Of a stretch of DNA of 64,000 bases, positions 24,691-34,400 are shown one piece after another. The stretch comes from Apilactobacillus quenuiae. GTDB taxonomy: Bacteria; Bacillota; Bacilli; Lactobacillales; Lactobacillaceae. The translations under genes were made by a program, and so were the position numbers. The stretch lies in assembly GCF_002994005.1 (NCBI RefSeq), contig NZ_POSN01000001.1, forward strand, positions 62,001 to 126,000. Reading direction: 5' to 3'. Below the pieces are notes generated by a model. That model was not told the origin of the DNA, ran no database searches, and saw nothing but the letters and a program-made list of their open reading frames with translations. Each line of letters begins with the position of its first letter. Position 1 is the first letter of the stretch.

Positions 24691-24716
24691 AAAAGCCTGA
24701 TTATCAGGCTTTTTTT
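24691..24716 (+). terminator. Terminator after rpmA
   Basis: AAAAGCCTGA and TCAGGCTTTT form a 10-bp stem with a 3-base loop and a T run. Confidence 0.9.
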
Positions 24717-24730
24717 ATTATAAAATATAA

Positions 24731-24739
24731 TGTTATAAT
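24731..24739 (+). promoter_or_regulatory. Extended -10 promoter element before efp
   Basis: TG (24731-24732), one base, perfect TATAAT (24734-24739). The efp ATG is at 24805. The -35 region falls in the T run of the rpmA terminator and is poor. Confidence 0.55.
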
Positions 24740-24804
24740 ATTAGTAAGTAATGGTGCTACAAATAACTATTTAATTAGTTAATATTAGGAGGATTATTTT
24801 AATT

Positions 24805-25368
24805 ATGGCAGTAATTTCAACAGCTAAATTTAAAACTGGATTAACAATCAAGGTTGATAATGCTATCTGGCGTATTATTAGTTTTCAACACGTAAAGCCT
24901 GGTAAGGGTGGAGCATTTGTTCGCTCTAAGTTAAAGAACTTAAGAACTGGTGCTGTTCAAGATAAAACATTCCGTTCTGGTGCTAAAATGGAACAAGCAC
25001 AAATTGATTCAAGAACTATGCAATACTTATATGAAGATGGCTCTGGTTATGTTTTCATGGATATGGAAACTTATGATCAACTTACTGTTCCTGGTGACAA
25101 AATTAAGGATGCTTTAAACTATTTACAAGAAAATATGGAAGTAAGTATTGTTCAATATGAAAATGAAGTGATTGGTATTGAAGTTCCAAATACTGTTACT
25201 CTTCAAGTTGCAGAAACTGAACCAAGTATTAAAGGTAATACTGCTTCTGGTGGAAGCAAGCCAGCTAAAATGACTACTGGATTAATTGTTCAAGTTCCAT
25301 TCTTTGTTAATTCTGATGATAAATTAATTATTAACACTACTGATGGAAGCTATATTTCAAGAGCTTAA
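24805..25368 (+). CDS. efp: Elongation factor P
   Basis: A 187-residue, three-domain factor that helps ribosomes stalled on consecutive prolines. The N-terminal KOW-like domain has the loop [17 protein letters not shown], with the tip Lys34 at the position that is modified in other bacteria. The C-terminal signature [23 protein letters not shown] is intact. No gene for a modifying enzyme lies beside it. AGGAGG lies upstream of the ATG. It starts a group with yqhY and nusB. Confidence 0.96.
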   Translation: MAVISTAKFKTGLTIKVDNAIWRIISFQHVKPGKGGAFVRSKLKNLRTGAVQDKTFRSGAKMEQAQIDSRTMQYLYEDGSGYVFMDMETYDQLTVPGDKIKDALNYLQENMEVSIVQYENEVIGIEVPNTVTLQVAETEPSIKGNTASGGSKPAKMTTGLIVQVPFFVNSDDKLIINTTDGSYISRA

Positions 25369-25405
25369 TTTTTGAAACTTAATTACTCGATTGGGGGTAA
25401 TCTTT

Positions 25406-25846
25406 ATGGCAGAAGAAAATAACATTGCTTTAAAAAACTCAAGTGATCAAAATGGAGATGTTCAAATATCTCCAAGGGTATTAGAAATAATTGCCAGTAT
25501 TGCTGCTGTTCAAGTGAAAGGTGTGAACAGCATGCGTGGTTCTTTAGCCACTAGTGTAAATGAACTGTTTGGTAGAAAAGAATTTGGTAAGGGAATTAAA
25601 TTAAATTTTGACAATGATAAATTAATTGTTGATGTTTATGTTTACTTAAATTATGGTGTTTCCGTGCCTAAAGTGGCTTTAAATATCCAAGAACAAGTAA
25701 AACAACAACTCTTATTCATGACTGAATTAAACTTAGGTGAAGTTAATGTTCATGTAGAGGGAATTGTTCCTGAAAAAACGGACGATAAATTTGATTCAAA
25801 TAATTTATTTGATGATAACGATAGTAATAATAAGGGTGAACAATAG
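25406..25846 (+). CDS. yqhY: Asp23/Gls24 family protein (YqhY-type)
   Basis: A 146-residue Asp23-family protein. The core (about 20-115) reads QISPRVLEIIASIAAVQVKGVNSMRG...KLIVDVYVYLNYGVSVPKVALNIQEQVK, and the tail is acidic and Asn-rich. In Bacillus YqhY is tied to fatty-acid metabolism, and its gene commonly sits, as here, between efp and nusB. ATG at 25406 follows GGGGGTAA; the open frame from 25391 would begin inside that site. It overlaps nusB by 1 base. Confidence 0.88.
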   Translation: MAEENNIALKNSSDQNGDVQISPRVLEIIASIAAVQVKGVNSMRGSLATSVNELFGRKEFGKGIKLNFDNDKLIVDVYVYLNYGVSVPKVALNIQEQVKQQLLFMTELNLGEVNVHVEGIVPEKTDDKFDSNNLFDDNDSNNKGEQ

Positions 25847-26241
25847 TGAATTTTACAAGACACAAAATAAGAGAGTTTGCATTTCAAACTTTATTTGCGA
25901 TAAATGCAAATGATACTACGGATAAAGAACTTTTCTTTCATGCTATTTCTAAAACACAAGACGAAATTCCATCATATTATCTTGAATTAGTTAATGGGGT
26001 TTTAGAACATAAAGAAGATTTAGATAATAAAATTAGTGAATATCTTATTTCCGGATGGTCAATTAATAGAATTGCTAAAACTGATTTAGCTGTCCTTAGA
26101 ATGGCTTTTTTTGAAATTTATTATGTAGGTGATATTCCAAATAAGGTTGCGATTAATGAGGCCTTAGAGTTAACAAAAAAATATAGTGATGATCATTCAC
26201 GTAAATTTGTAAATGGTGTTTTATCTAATGCTATTTCATAA
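25846..26241 (+). CDS. nusB: Transcription antitermination factor NusB
   Basis: A 131-residue all-helical factor that binds boxA RNA with NusE (S10), needed for rRNA transcription. It reads RHKIREFAFQTLFAINANDT at the start and ends with INEALELTKKYSDDHSRKFVNGVLSNAIS, the family signature. The start is GTG, overlapping the last base of yqhY. A terminator follows. Confidence 0.95.
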   Translation: MNFTRHKIREFAFQTLFAINANDTTDKELFFHAISKTQDEIPSYYLELVNGVLEHKEDLDNKISEYLISGWSINRIAKTDLAVLRMAFFEIYYVGDIPNKVAINEALELTKKYSDDHSRKFVNGVLSNAIS

Positions 26242-26247
26242 TTAAAC

Positions 26248-26280
26248 AATAGGTTTGCTTAACTGCAAATCTATTTTTTT
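26248..26280 (+). terminator. Terminator after nusB
   Basis: AATAGGTTTGC (26248-26258) pairs with GCAAATCTATT (26265-26275) with one G-U pair, followed by a T run. Confidence 0.85.
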
Positions 26281-26302
26281 AATGCATAAATTAATTTTAA
26301 TG

Positions 26303-26311
26303 TGCTAAAAT
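26303..26311 (+). promoter_or_regulatory. Extended -10 promoter element before folD
   Basis: TG (26303-26304), one base, TAAAAT (26306-26311), in the context TGTGCTAAAAT that resembles the elements at 212 and 3849. The folD ATG is at 26340. Confidence 0.45.
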
Positions 26312-26339
26312 AAGTATAAAATGAATGGGGTGTTTCTAT

Positions 26340-27194
26340 ATGGCAACTATTATTGATGGAAAATTATTGGCAAAAAAACTTAATGAAGATACTAAAACAA
26401 ATGTAAATAAAATGAAAAAACAAGGAGTTATACCTTGTTTAGCGGTGATTATTGTAGGAAATGATCAAGCTAGTAAAAGATATGTCAGAAGTAAGCATAA
26501 AAAAGCTGAACAATTAGGTATAAAATCAATAGTAAAAGAATTGCCAGAAGAAACTACAGAAACAGAATTACTTAAAGTTTTAAACGAATATAATCATAAT
26601 AATGATATAAATGCAATTTTAATTCAATCTCCACTTCCTAAACATATTAATGAAAAATATATTATGGGGCAAATTAACCCTAAGAAAGACGTTGATGGAT
26701 TTCAAATTATTAATTCTGGTAAGTTATTTTTAAATGAAGCTGAAAACTATCCAGTTGCTTGTACTCCAAAAGGTATCATGAAAATGCTAAATGAATACAA
26801 TATTGAGCTTGTAGGTAAAAAAGCAGTTGTAATTGGTAGAAGTACAATTGTTGGAAGACCAATGGCAGCGTTATTAATTAATGCTGGTGCTGAAGTTAGT
26901 GTAATAAATCATTATGCTAATGTTAGTGACTATACTAAAAATGCTGATATCATAGTTTCAGCAACTGGTAAATTACATACGGTTACTAAAAATGATGTGA
27001 AGCAAGGTGCCACAATTATTGATGTTGGCCAAAATTTAGATGAAACTGGTAAATTAGTTGGAGATGTAGACTACCAAGAAGTTTATGAAATTGCCGGCTA
27101 TATTACTCCAGTACCAGGAGGAGTTGGACCTATGACAATTAGCACATTAATGACTCAAACCGTTGAACTTACAAAATGGAGTGACTCTTTATAA
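26340..27194 (+). CDS. folD: Bifunctional methylenetetrahydrofolate dehydrogenase/cyclohydrolase
   Basis: A 284-residue FolD that interconverts 5,10-methylene-, methenyl- and 10-formyl-tetrahydrofolate. Signatures are VGNDQASKRYVRSKHKKAEQLGI (with the catalytic Lys), ILIQSPLPKHI, the nucleotide-binding GKKAVVIGRSTIVGRPMAALL and the C-terminal PVPGGVGPMTISTLM. ATG at 26340 gives the usual MATIIDGK start; the open frame from 26325 runs through the GGGGTG ribosome binding site. It overlaps xseA by 1 base and heads the folD-xseAB-ispA-tlyA-recN run. Confidence 0.96.
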   Translation: MATIIDGKLLAKKLNEDTKTNVNKMKKQGVIPCLAVIIVGNDQASKRYVRSKHKKAEQLGIKSIVKELPEETTETELLKVLNEYNHNNDINAILIQSPLPKHINEKYIMGQINPKKDVDGFQIINSGKLFLNEAENYPVACTPKGIMKMLNEYNIELVGKKAVVIGRSTIVGRPMAALLINAGAEVSVINHYANVSDYTKNADIIVSATGKLHTVTKNDVKQGATIIDVGQNLDETGKLVGDVDYQEVYEIAGYITPVPGGVGPMTISTLMTQTVELTKWSDSL

Positions 27195-28534
27195 TGAGTA
27201 ATGATTATTTATCAGTTAGTGATTTAACTAGCTATATTAAGAAAAAATTTGATCGTGATCCTTATTTAGGAAAAATATATTTAACGGGTGAAATATCTAA
27301 TTTTAGATTGAGACCAGTTCACCAATATTTTAGTCTTAAAGACGATAATTCAAAAATAAGTGCAATTATGTTTAAATCAGCATTTAATAAAGTTAAATTC
27401 ACTCCTGAAGAGGGCATGAAGGTCTTAGTTACTGGTAGAGTGTCTTTGTATGAAAAGACTGGTAATTATCAAATATATATTGATCATATGGAACCAGATG
27501 GTGTTGGAGAACTTTATCAAGCATATGAACAATTAAAGAATAAACTTTCAAAAGAGGGCTTGTTTTCTGCTCCTAAAAAATCAATAACCAAGTTTCCTAA
27601 AAGAATTGCTGTTGTTACTTCACCTAGTGGTGCAGTTATTAGAGATATTATTACTACTACTAGAAGAAGATATCCAATTGCTCAAATTGTACTGTTTCCA
27701 GCTGTAGTTCAAGGAAGTGAAGCAGCTGCAGATATTTCTAATCAAATCAAAAAAGTAAATCAAATGGGAACATTCGACACTTTAATTATTGGACGTGGTG
27801 GAGGATCTATTGAAGATTTATGGCCATTTAATGAGGAAATCGTTGCTAGAGCTATTTTTGATAGTGATATTCCAGTTATTTCTTCTGTTGGGCATGAAAC
27901 TGACACCACAATTGCTGATTTAGTGGCTGATGTAAGAGCTGCTACTCCAACCGCAGCTGCAGAGTTATCTGTACCTGTGTTAACAGATGTATTATCAGAA
28001 TTGCAAAAATATGAGATTAGAATATTTAATGCATTTAAGAATATATTAAATGTGCTTGATCAAAGATTAAATAAAGCTAAGGAATCATATATATTTAAAC
28101 AACCAGAAAGACTATATGATTCATATCTACAAAGCTTAGATACTTTACGTGAAAAGTTATTTAATAATATGAAGAATAAATTTAATTATTTTGATAAACA
28201 ATTTAGTCAATTAAGTAATGGATTAAAACTTAATTCTCCAAAACAACAAGTTGAATCTAATATTCAATTGTTAAAAATTAAACAACAACAATTACAAAGA
28301 AACATTGAATTGATTATTAAAAATAAACAAAATAATTTAAGCAACATTATTGAATCATTAGATCATTTAAGTCCACTTAAAACAATGTCTAGAGGATTTA
28401 GTTATACAACTGATGAACAAAATAATGTAATTAAAAGTGTTAATGACTTAAAGCAAGATTCAACAATAAACCTTAACCTAATAGATGGATCTGCAAAAGC
28501 AACTGTTAATTCGATAGAAAGGAAGCAAAAATAA
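27194..28534 (+). CDS. xseA: Exodeoxyribonuclease VII large subunit
   Basis: A 446-residue catalytic subunit of the single-strand-specific exonuclease VII. The N-terminal OB fold (about 1-105, [20 protein letters not shown]) binds DNA. The nuclease domain has the [16 protein letters not shown] motif and [26 protein letters not shown] long coiled coil (about 255-390) binds XseB, and a small C-terminal domain closes the protein. It overlaps folD and xseB by one base each, so production is translationally coupled. Confidence 0.96.
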   Translation: MSNDYLSVSDLTSYIKKKFDRDPYLGKIYLTGEISNFRLRPVHQYFSLKDDNSKISAIMFKSAFNKVKFTPEEGMKVLVTGRVSLYEKTGNYQIYIDHMEPDGVGELYQAYEQLKNKLSKEGLFSAPKKSITKFPKRIAVVTSPSGAVIRDIITTTRRRYPIAQIVLFPAVVQGSEAAADISNQIKKVNQMGTFDTLIIGRGGGSIEDLWPFNEEIVARAIFDSDIPVISSVGHETDTTIADLVADVRAATPTAAAELSVPVLTDVLSELQKYEIRIFNAFKNILNVLDQRLNKAKESYIFKQPERLYDSYLQSLDTLREKLFNNMKNKFNYFDKQFSQLSNGLKLNSPKQQVESNIQLLKIKQQQLQRNIELIIKNKQNNLSNIIESLDHLSPLKTMSRGFSYTTDEQNNVIKSVNDLKQDSTINLNLIDGSAKATVNSIERKQK

Positions 28535-28767
28535 TGGCTGAAAAAGTTACCTTTGAAGAAAATATGCAAAAACTAGAACAAATTGTAAATGAATTAGAGC
28601 AAGGAGATATTCCATTAGAAAAAGCTTTATCTGAGTTTCAAAATGGAGTTAGTTTGACAAAAGATCTTCAATCTACTTTAAAAAATGCTGAAAATACACT
28701 TGCTAAAGAAATGACAAGTGATGATGAAGAAGTTCCTTTTGAAAAAACAGAAAGTGATAAAAAATAA
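28534..28767 (+). CDS. xseB: Exodeoxyribonuclease VII small subunit
   Basis: A 77-residue helical subunit that wraps the coiled coil of XseA. The core [35 protein letters not shown] is the family signature. The C-terminal tail is acidic ([16 protein letters not shown]). One-base overlaps with xseA and ispA. Confidence 0.95.
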   Translation: MAEKVTFEENMQKLEQIVNELEQGDIPLEKALSEFQNGVSLTKDLQSTLKNAENTLAKEMTSDDEEVPFEKTESDKK

Positions 28768-29654
28768 TGTTAGAAAAAATGCTAAATGATTTTGAACATG
28801 AAAATGTACCTAAAATTAATAATTATTTAGAATCTAATTTAACAAAAGATATTAATCAAAATACTTTAGCCAATTCAATGTACTATTCATTGATGGCAGG
28901 TGGTAAGAGATTAAGGCCTCTATTGACATTAGCAACTATGAAAACTTTAAACCAAAATGTAAATGATGATAATTTAAGAGCTGTTTGTGCGATTGAATTA
29001 TTGCATACATATTCATTAATTCATGATGACTTACCAGCTATGGATAATGATGATTTACGTCGAGGGATGCCTACTAATCATGTTAAATTTGGTGCTGGAA
29101 TGGCCACTTTAGCTGGAGATGGGTTACTTTCATTGGCTTTCCAATGGGTTGCTGATAATAATTTATCTATTGATATTAAATCACAACTTATTTTAATGCT
29201 TTCAAAAGCAAGTGGTCCTAGTGGAATGGTTGCTGGCCAAGCATCAGATATTGAATTTGAAAATAAAACTTTAAGCTTAGCGTCTTTACAGAGGCTACAT
29301 CGTGGTAAGACCGGTGCCTTAATTAATTATGCTGTTTCTGCTGGTGCGATTATGTCTAATGCTGATAAAAATTTACAAACTCTTTTATCTACTTATGCTG
29401 ACGACTATGGTTTAGCTTTTCAGATATATGATGATATTTTAGATGTTATTGCAACTTCTAAGCAGCTTGGTAAGCCAGTGCATCAGGATAATAAAAAGAA
29501 TACTTATCCTAATTTAATAGGGCTGAAGAATTCATATTTAGAACTAGAGAAAGTTTTAGATCATAGTCATAAGACGCTTAATCAAATAAAAGAAAATTAT
29601 GGAATTGATACTGATTTATTAGCAGCATTTCTAACTTATTTTAAAATTAGTTAA
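28767..29654 (+). CDS. ispA: Polyprenyl (farnesyl/geranylgeranyl) diphosphate synthase
   Basis: A 295-residue trans-prenyltransferase extending allylic diphosphates with isopentenyl diphosphate, feeding undecaprenyl and quinone-type lipids. The first aspartate-rich motif is LIHDDLPAMDNDDLRRG and the second is DDILDVIATS (DDxxD). GGKRLRPLLTLA marks the N-terminal substrate site. By context (xseB-ispA-tlyA) it is the usual IspA; chain length cannot be settled from sequence alone. Confidence 0.93.
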   Translation: MLEKMLNDFEHENVPKINNYLESNLTKDINQNTLANSMYYSLMAGGKRLRPLLTLATMKTLNQNVNDDNLRAVCAIELLHTYSLIHDDLPAMDNDDLRRGMPTNHVKFGAGMATLAGDGLLSLAFQWVADNNLSIDIKSQLILMLSKASGPSGMVAGQASDIEFENKTLSLASLQRLHRGKTGALINYAVSAGAIMSNADKNLQTLLSTYADDYGLAFQIYDDILDVIATSKQLGKPVHQDNKKNTYPNLIGLKNSYLELEKVLDHSHKTLNQIKENYGIDTDLLAAFLTYFKIS

Positions 29655-29670
29655 TAGGAGCAATTTATTA

Positions 29671-30477
29671 ATGAAAAAGCAAAGAGTTGATGTACTTTTA
29701 GTTCAACAAGGACTTTTTGATACTAGGGAAAAAGCAAAAAGAGCTGTAATGGCCGGCGAAATTTTGGGAAAAAATGAAGAAAGGTTAGATAAGCCAGGAA
29801 CTAAAATTTCTGATGAAACTAAACTTCATTTAAAAGGAAAACCGATGCCATATGTTAGTCGTGGAGGACTAAAATTAGCTAAGGCTTTAAAAGCTTTTAA
29901 TATAGACGTTAACAACAAAGTTGTTTTAGATATAGGATCTTCAACTGGAGGATTTACTGATGTTATGTTGCAAAATGGGGCTAAATTAAGCTATGCACTT
30001 GATGTTGGAAGTAATCAATTAGTTTGGAAATTAAGGGAAAATCCACGTGTTAAGGTAATGGAGCATACTAATTTTAGATATAGTAAACTGGATGATTTTG
30101 ATAATGGCCAGCCAGAATTTTCTTCAATTGATGTCTCTTTCATATCTTTACATTTAATTTTGCCACCATTGAAAAATATTCTTAAAAAAGGTGGACAGGT
30201 TGTTGCTTTAGTAAAACCACAATTTGAAGCTGGTAGAGATAAAATTGGTAAACATGGAATTATTAGAGATCATAAAGTTCATGCTGAAGTTTTAGATGAT
30301 ATCATTAATTTCTCAATTAAGGCTGGTTATTCAGTTGAAGGACTTGATTATTCTCCAATTAAAGGAGGAGAAGGAAATATTGAATTCTTATTACATCTAA
30401 GATCTGATGATAATCCATCAATTGATTCTAGTGTTTCAATTAGCAATACAATTGAAAGATCCGATAATTTAGGATGA
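29671..30477 (+). CDS. tlyA: TlyA-family rRNA 2'-O-methyltransferase
   Basis: A 268-residue protein with an N-terminal S4 RNA-binding domain (about 5-65: RVDVLLVQQGLFDTREKAKRAV) and a FtsJ-like methyltransferase domain with motif I DIGSSTGGFTDVML. Homologues methylate rRNA riboses; the name hemolysin often attached to the family is historical. In relatives argR follows this gene and then recN; here recN follows directly after 39 bases. Confidence 0.92.
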   Translation: MKKQRVDVLLVQQGLFDTREKAKRAVMAGEILGKNEERLDKPGTKISDETKLHLKGKPMPYVSRGGLKLAKALKAFNIDVNNKVVLDIGSSTGGFTDVMLQNGAKLSYALDVGSNQLVWKLRENPRVKVMEHTNFRYSKLDDFDNGQPEFSSIDVSFISLHLILPPLKNILKKGGQVVALVKPQFEAGRDKIGKHGIIRDHKVHAEVLDDIINFSIKAGYSVEGLDYSPIKGGEGNIEFLLHLRSDDNPSIDSSVSISNTIERSDNLG

Positions 30478-30516
30478 TTTGTTTTATTTAATAATTTTTG
30501 AAAGGAAGTTATTTAA

Positions 30517-32208
30517 TTGCTAGAAAATTTATTAATAAGTAATTTAGCAATCATCGATAAATTAGAGATAGATTTTTCATCTGGCATGACGGTGCTTACT
30601 GGAGAAACAGGTGCTGGTAAATCTATTATTATTGATGCTGTCGGACTATTAGCTGGTAATCGTGGCTCACAAAAGTTTATTAGAAATGGTAGTAATAAAC
30701 TGCTAATTCAAGGATTGTTTGTTTTTCCACAAGAAGGACTAACTTACAAGATCTTGGATGATCTTGGTATTGATCATAGTGATGGTAGTGTTATTTTGCA
30801 AAGAGAAATTTATCGCAATGGTAAAAATATTTGTCGTGTAAATGGTATTTTGGTGAATACTGCTACTTTAAAAAAGATTGGATCCACTGTTGTAGATATT
30901 CAAGGACAGAATGATAGCCAAGACTTAATGCAGCCAGATAAACATGTTCAATTATTAGATGAATTTGGACAGAATGATTTGAAACCACTTCTAAAAGAAT
31001 ATAATTATTATTATGAAAAATATAATCATCTAAATAAACTAATTAAAGAGAAGCGTAATAATGAAAAGGAATGGTCTCAAAGATTAGATATGTTACAATT
31101 CCAAGAAAATGAAATTGGCAATGCTAATTTAGCAAATGGAGAAGAAGAAAGATTATCTCAGGAACGTGATCATTTACAAAACTATCAAAAAATTGTAGAT
31201 GCATTAAACCTATCATTTAGCTCAATTAATGGTGATGATGCAATTAGTCCCTTAGACATGATTGGTCAAGCGATGAATGCCATGCAATCAATCGAAGATG
31301 TTGATTCTAAATTTGATGAAATATCAGATAGTGTAAAAGATGCTTTTTATTTATTACAAGATGCATCCGATAATATTTCTGATCAAGTTGATCTACAAGA
31401 ATTTGATGATAATCGATTAGAAGAAATTGAGGAAAGATTGAATGTTATTTATGAACTAAAACGTAAGTATGGTGATTCAATCGAACAAATATTACAACAC
31501 TATGATAGTGTTAAAAATGAGTTATCCTCTATGCAATCTGATAAGGAAACCGGTGAGAATCTTACCGAAAAATATAATCATAATTATGATAAATTAGAGA
31601 ACGCAGCACAAAAAATCAGTTCTATTAGACATAAAGTTTCTGTGGAATTAGAGAATGCAATTCATAAACAGTTATCTGATCTATATATGTCAAAAACTGA
31701 GTTTAAAGTAATTTTTAATAAATTACCTAATAAAACATTTAATCAGTTTGGCAATGAACATGTGGAATTTTATATGCGGACCAATCCAGGTGAAAGTCTA
31801 TTACCGTTGAGTAAAGTAGCATCTGGTGGTGAAATTTCTAGGATTTTATTAGCCCTAAAAACAGTTTTTGCTAGTTCTCAAGGAATTACTTCTATTGTAT
31901 TTGATGAAGTCGATACCGGTGTTTCTGGTAGAGTGGCACAAGCCATCGCTGATAAGATTTCTTCTATTTCTAGAAGATCACAAGTTTTATGTATTACTCA
32001 CCTACCACAGGTAGCTGCAATGGCTGATCATCATTACTTCATTAAAAAAGAAGTTTCTAATAATCGAACTAATACTAATTTAGTTAAATTAAACAGCAAC
32101 GATCGAGTAGAAGAACTCGCTAGGATGCTTTCCGGTTCTACCGTTACTAAACTGACGATTGAACATGCCAATGAGTTGCTTAATTTAGCATATGACGAGA
32201 AAAAATAA
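30517..32208 (+). CDS. recN: DNA repair protein RecN
   Basis: A 563-residue SMC-like ATPase acting early in double-strand break repair. Walker A is GETGAGKSIIIDAVGLL (about residues 30-46), two coiled-coil arms span about 150-380, the ABC signature is LLPLSKVASGGEISRILLALK, and Walker B is SIVFDEVDTGVSG. The start is TTG behind GAAAGGAAG. No SOS-type operator was recognised upstream. It follows tlyA without the intervening argR. Confidence 0.95.
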   Translation: MLENLLISNLAIIDKLEIDFSSGMTVLTGETGAGKSIIIDAVGLLAGNRGSQKFIRNGSNKLLIQGLFVFPQEGLTYKILDDLGIDHSDGSVILQREIYRNGKNICRVNGILVNTATLKKIGSTVVDIQGQNDSQDLMQPDKHVQLLDEFGQNDLKPLLKEYNYYYEKYNHLNKLIKEKRNNEKEWSQRLDMLQFQENEIGNANLANGEEERLSQERDHLQNYQKIVDALNLSFSSINGDDAISPLDMIGQAMNAMQSIEDVDSKFDEISDSVKDAFYLLQDASDNISDQVDLQEFDDNRLEEIEERLNVIYELKRKYGDSIEQILQHYDSVKNELSSMQSDKETGENLTEKYNHNYDKLENAAQKISSIRHKVSVELENAIHKQLSDLYMSKTEFKVIFNKLPNKTFNQFGNEHVEFYMRTNPGESLLPLSKVASGGEISRILLALKTVFASSQGITSIVFDEVDTGVSGRVAQAIADKISSISRRSQVLCITHLPQVAAMADHHYFIKKEVSNNRTNTNLVKLNSNDRVEELARMLSGSTVTKLTIEHANELLNLAYDEKK

Positions 32209-32274
32209 ATTTGAAAATTTTACTTAAATAGACCATAATAGTAATAATATTATTTAATTGTAAGGGGTTTTATA

Positions 32275-32892
32275 ATGGCAAAACGAGGAATGTTAATTGT
32301 CCTTTCTGGTCCTTCTGGTGTTGGTAAAGGTACTGTTAGAAAAGCGCTTTTTAATCAGCCCAATGTAGATTTTAAATATTCAATTTCAATGACTACTAGA
32401 AAGCCTCGTGAAGGCGAAGTTAATGGAAAAGATTATTTTTTTGTTTCTAAGGAACAATTTGAAAATCATATTAAGAATGGTGAAGTACTTGAATATGCTA
32501 AGTATGTTGACAATTATTATGGTACACCATTAAAATATGTAAATGAGACTTTAGATGCTGGTCATGACGTTTTCTTAGAAATTGAAGTTAATGGTGCAAT
32601 GCAAGTTAGAGCTAATTGTCCTGAAGCGATATTTGTGTTCTTAACTCCACCTGACCTAGTAGTTTTAAAAAACCGTCTAATTGGTCGCGGTACTGATGAT
32701 ATGGAAGTTATTAATAAGCGAATCAAGAAGGCTGTTTTGGAAATTAAAATGATGCGTAACTACGATTATGCTGTTTTAAATGATAAAGTTGAAAATGCTG
32801 TTAATAGAATTCAAACAATTATTAGTAGTGAAAGACTTAAAGTAAATCGTGTTATGCCAGATTATTTATCATCGTTAGGAGACGAAGCTTAA
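32275..32892 (+). CDS. gmk: Guanylate kinase
   Basis: A 205-residue kinase converting GMP to GDP with ATP. Motifs are the P-loop [13 protein letters not shown], the GMP-binding segment [21 protein letters not shown], and YYGTPLKYV. It overlaps rpoZ by 1 base, the usual gmk-rpoZ pair. AAGGGG lies before the ATG. Confidence 0.96.
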   Translation: MAKRGMLIVLSGPSGVGKGTVRKALFNQPNVDFKYSISMTTRKPREGEVNGKDYFFVSKEQFENHIKNGEVLEYAKYVDNYYGTPLKYVNETLDAGHDVFLEIEVNGAMQVRANCPEAIFVFLTPPDLVVLKNRLIGRGTDDMEVINKRIKKAVLEIKMMRNYDYAVLNDKVENAVNRIQTIISSERLKVNRVMPDYLSSLGDEA

Positions 32893-33095
32893 TGTTATTA
32901 TACCCATCTGTAGATAAATTACTTGAAAGAGTCGATTCTAGATATTCATTAATTATGTTAGCTAGTAAAAGAGCTCATGAAATTGAATCCGGTTCTCCAT
33001 TATTATTAGATAATTATAAGTCAAGAAAACCTGTTGGAAAAGCTTTTGAAGAAATTGCTGCTGGTAAGGTTGAACTTACAAGAATCGAAAAATAA
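32892..33095 (+). CDS. rpoZ: RNA polymerase omega subunit
   Basis: A 67-residue subunit that helps assemble RNA polymerase. It reads [34 protein letters not shown], with the KRAxE core that contacts the beta-prime subunit, then [16 protein letters not shown]. It overlaps gmk by one base and is followed by a terminator. Confidence 0.95.
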   Translation: MLLYPSVDKLLERVDSRYSLIMLASKRAHEIESGSPLLLDNYKSRKPVGKAFEEIAAGKVELTRIEK

Positions 33096-33098
33096 TTT

Positions 33099-33135
33099 TA
33101 AAAACCTTTGCATTGATTGCAAAGGTTTTTATTTT
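33099..33135 (+). terminator. Terminator after rpoZ
   Basis: AAAACCTTTGCA (33101-33112) pairs with TGCAAAGGTTTT (33118-33129), followed by T-rich sequence. Confidence 0.88.
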
Positions 33136-33154
33136 TAATTTGTTAACTAATTTT

Positions 33155-33163
33155 TGATACAAT
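33155..33163 (+). promoter_or_regulatory. Extended -10 promoter element before coaBC
   Basis: TG (33155-33156), one base, TACAAT (33158-33163). The coaBC ATG at 33192 follows. It opens the run coaBC-priA-fmt-rsmB-stp-pknB-rsgA-rpe-thiN, in which no further terminator is seen before 43975. Confidence 0.5.
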
Positions 33164-33191
33164 ATTATTAAATAATGATCGGGGTGTAAAA

Positions 33192-34388
33192 ATGTTTAAA
33201 AATCTAAACGTTGCATTATATGTATCTGGAAGTATTGCTGCTTATAAATCACTAACTTTGGCTAGAAACTTAATTAAGAAGGGTGCAAATGTAAGAGTTA
33301 TAATGACTGATAGTGCACAACTATTTGTTACTCCGCTTGCATTTCAGACGCTTACTAAAAATAAAGTATTCACTAATATTAGTGAAGAACCAGATGAAAA
33401 GGAAATAACCCATATTAATATTGCAAAATGGGCTGATGTATCGCTTATTGCGCCAGCAACTGCTAATTTTATTGCTAAAATAGCTAACGGAAATGCTGAT
33501 GATGCTGCTAGTACCACTTTATTAGCAACTAATGGCAAAAAAATTGTAGTACCAGCAATGAATGATAATATGTGGAATAATCCGGCTACTATAAGGAATA
33601 TCAATACATTAAAGAATGATGGTATAACTATCTTTTCACCTACAAAAGGTTATCTAGCTGAAGGTTATTCCGGAAATGGTAGAATGATTGAGCCAGAACT
33701 AATTATAAAAAAGCTTGAAAATAAGTTAAGCAATAGTAATTTATTAAAAGGAAGAAGATTAATCGTTACTGCTGGTGGTACTAGAGAAGCTATTGATCCA
33801 GTTAGGTATATAAGTAATAAGTCATCTGGTAAAATGGGATATGCAATTGCAGATGCAGCTATTGATGCTGGTGCAGATGTTACATTAATTAGCGCTCCTT
33901 CTAAATTGTCTGCTAATAATAAAACAAAATTAATTTCTGTTAATTCTGCTGCAGATATGGAAAAAGCAGTTAGAAACAACTTTAATAAATCGGATATTCT
34001 TATAATGGCAGCTGCAGTTTCTGATTATAGGCCGCTTATTTATTCTAACCAAAAAATAAAGAAAAATGATGATAACTTGATTCTTAACCTATCCAAGACT
34101 AATGATATTTTAAAGGAAATCACAAAAACCAAATCTAATCAATTTGTAGTAGGGTTTGCTGCAGAAACGCAAAATCTGATTGAAAACGCTAAAAATAAAT
34201 TAAAGCATAAAAATCTTGACATGTTAGTTGCCAATGATGTTACTGGAAATAATACTGGATTTAATAGTGATAATAATAAAGTTTATTTTATTGATCATAC
34301 TGGGATAATTAGTGAGACTGATATTGAAAGCAAGAAAAACATTTCAAAAAAATTAATAAAACTTATTAGTGAAAGAATTGATAAATAG
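33192..34388 (+). CDS. coaBC: Bifunctional phosphopantothenoylcysteine decarboxylase/synthase
   Basis: A 398-residue CoA-biosynthesis enzyme (Dfp). The N-terminal flavin-dependent decarboxylase (CoaC, about 1-180) has the His region EITHINIAKWADVSLIAPATANFIAK and the PAMNDNMW motif. The C-terminal synthase (CoaB, about 188-398) starts GRRLIVTAGGTREAIDPVRYISNKSSGKMG and has AAAVSDYRP. It joins phosphopantothenate to cysteine and then decarboxylates the product. GGGGTG precedes the ATG. Confidence 0.96.
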   Translation: MFKNLNVALYVSGSIAAYKSLTLARNLIKKGANVRVIMTDSAQLFVTPLAFQTLTKNKVFTNISEEPDEKEITHINIAKWADVSLIAPATANFIAKIANGNADDAASTTLLATNGKKIVVPAMNDNMWNNPATIRNINTLKNDGITIFSPTKGYLAEGYSGNGRMIEPELIIKKLENKLSNSNLLKGRRLIVTAGGTREAIDPVRYISNKSSGKMGYAIADAAIDAGADVTLISAPSKLSANNKTKLISVNSAADMEKAVRNNFNKSDILIMAAAVSDYRPLIYSNQKIKKNDDNLILNLSKTNDILKEITKTKSNQFVVGFAAETQNLIENAKNKLKHKNLDMLVANDVTGNNTGFNSDNNKVYFIDHTGIISETDIESKKNISKKLIKLISERIDK

Positions 34389-34400
34389 GGAAGAGATATA

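Noticed and set aside
29671-30477. Hemolysin label for tlyA as a virulence factor
   Set aside because: The S4 plus FtsJ-like domains and the housekeeping operon fit an rRNA methyltransferase; there is no sign of a toxin.
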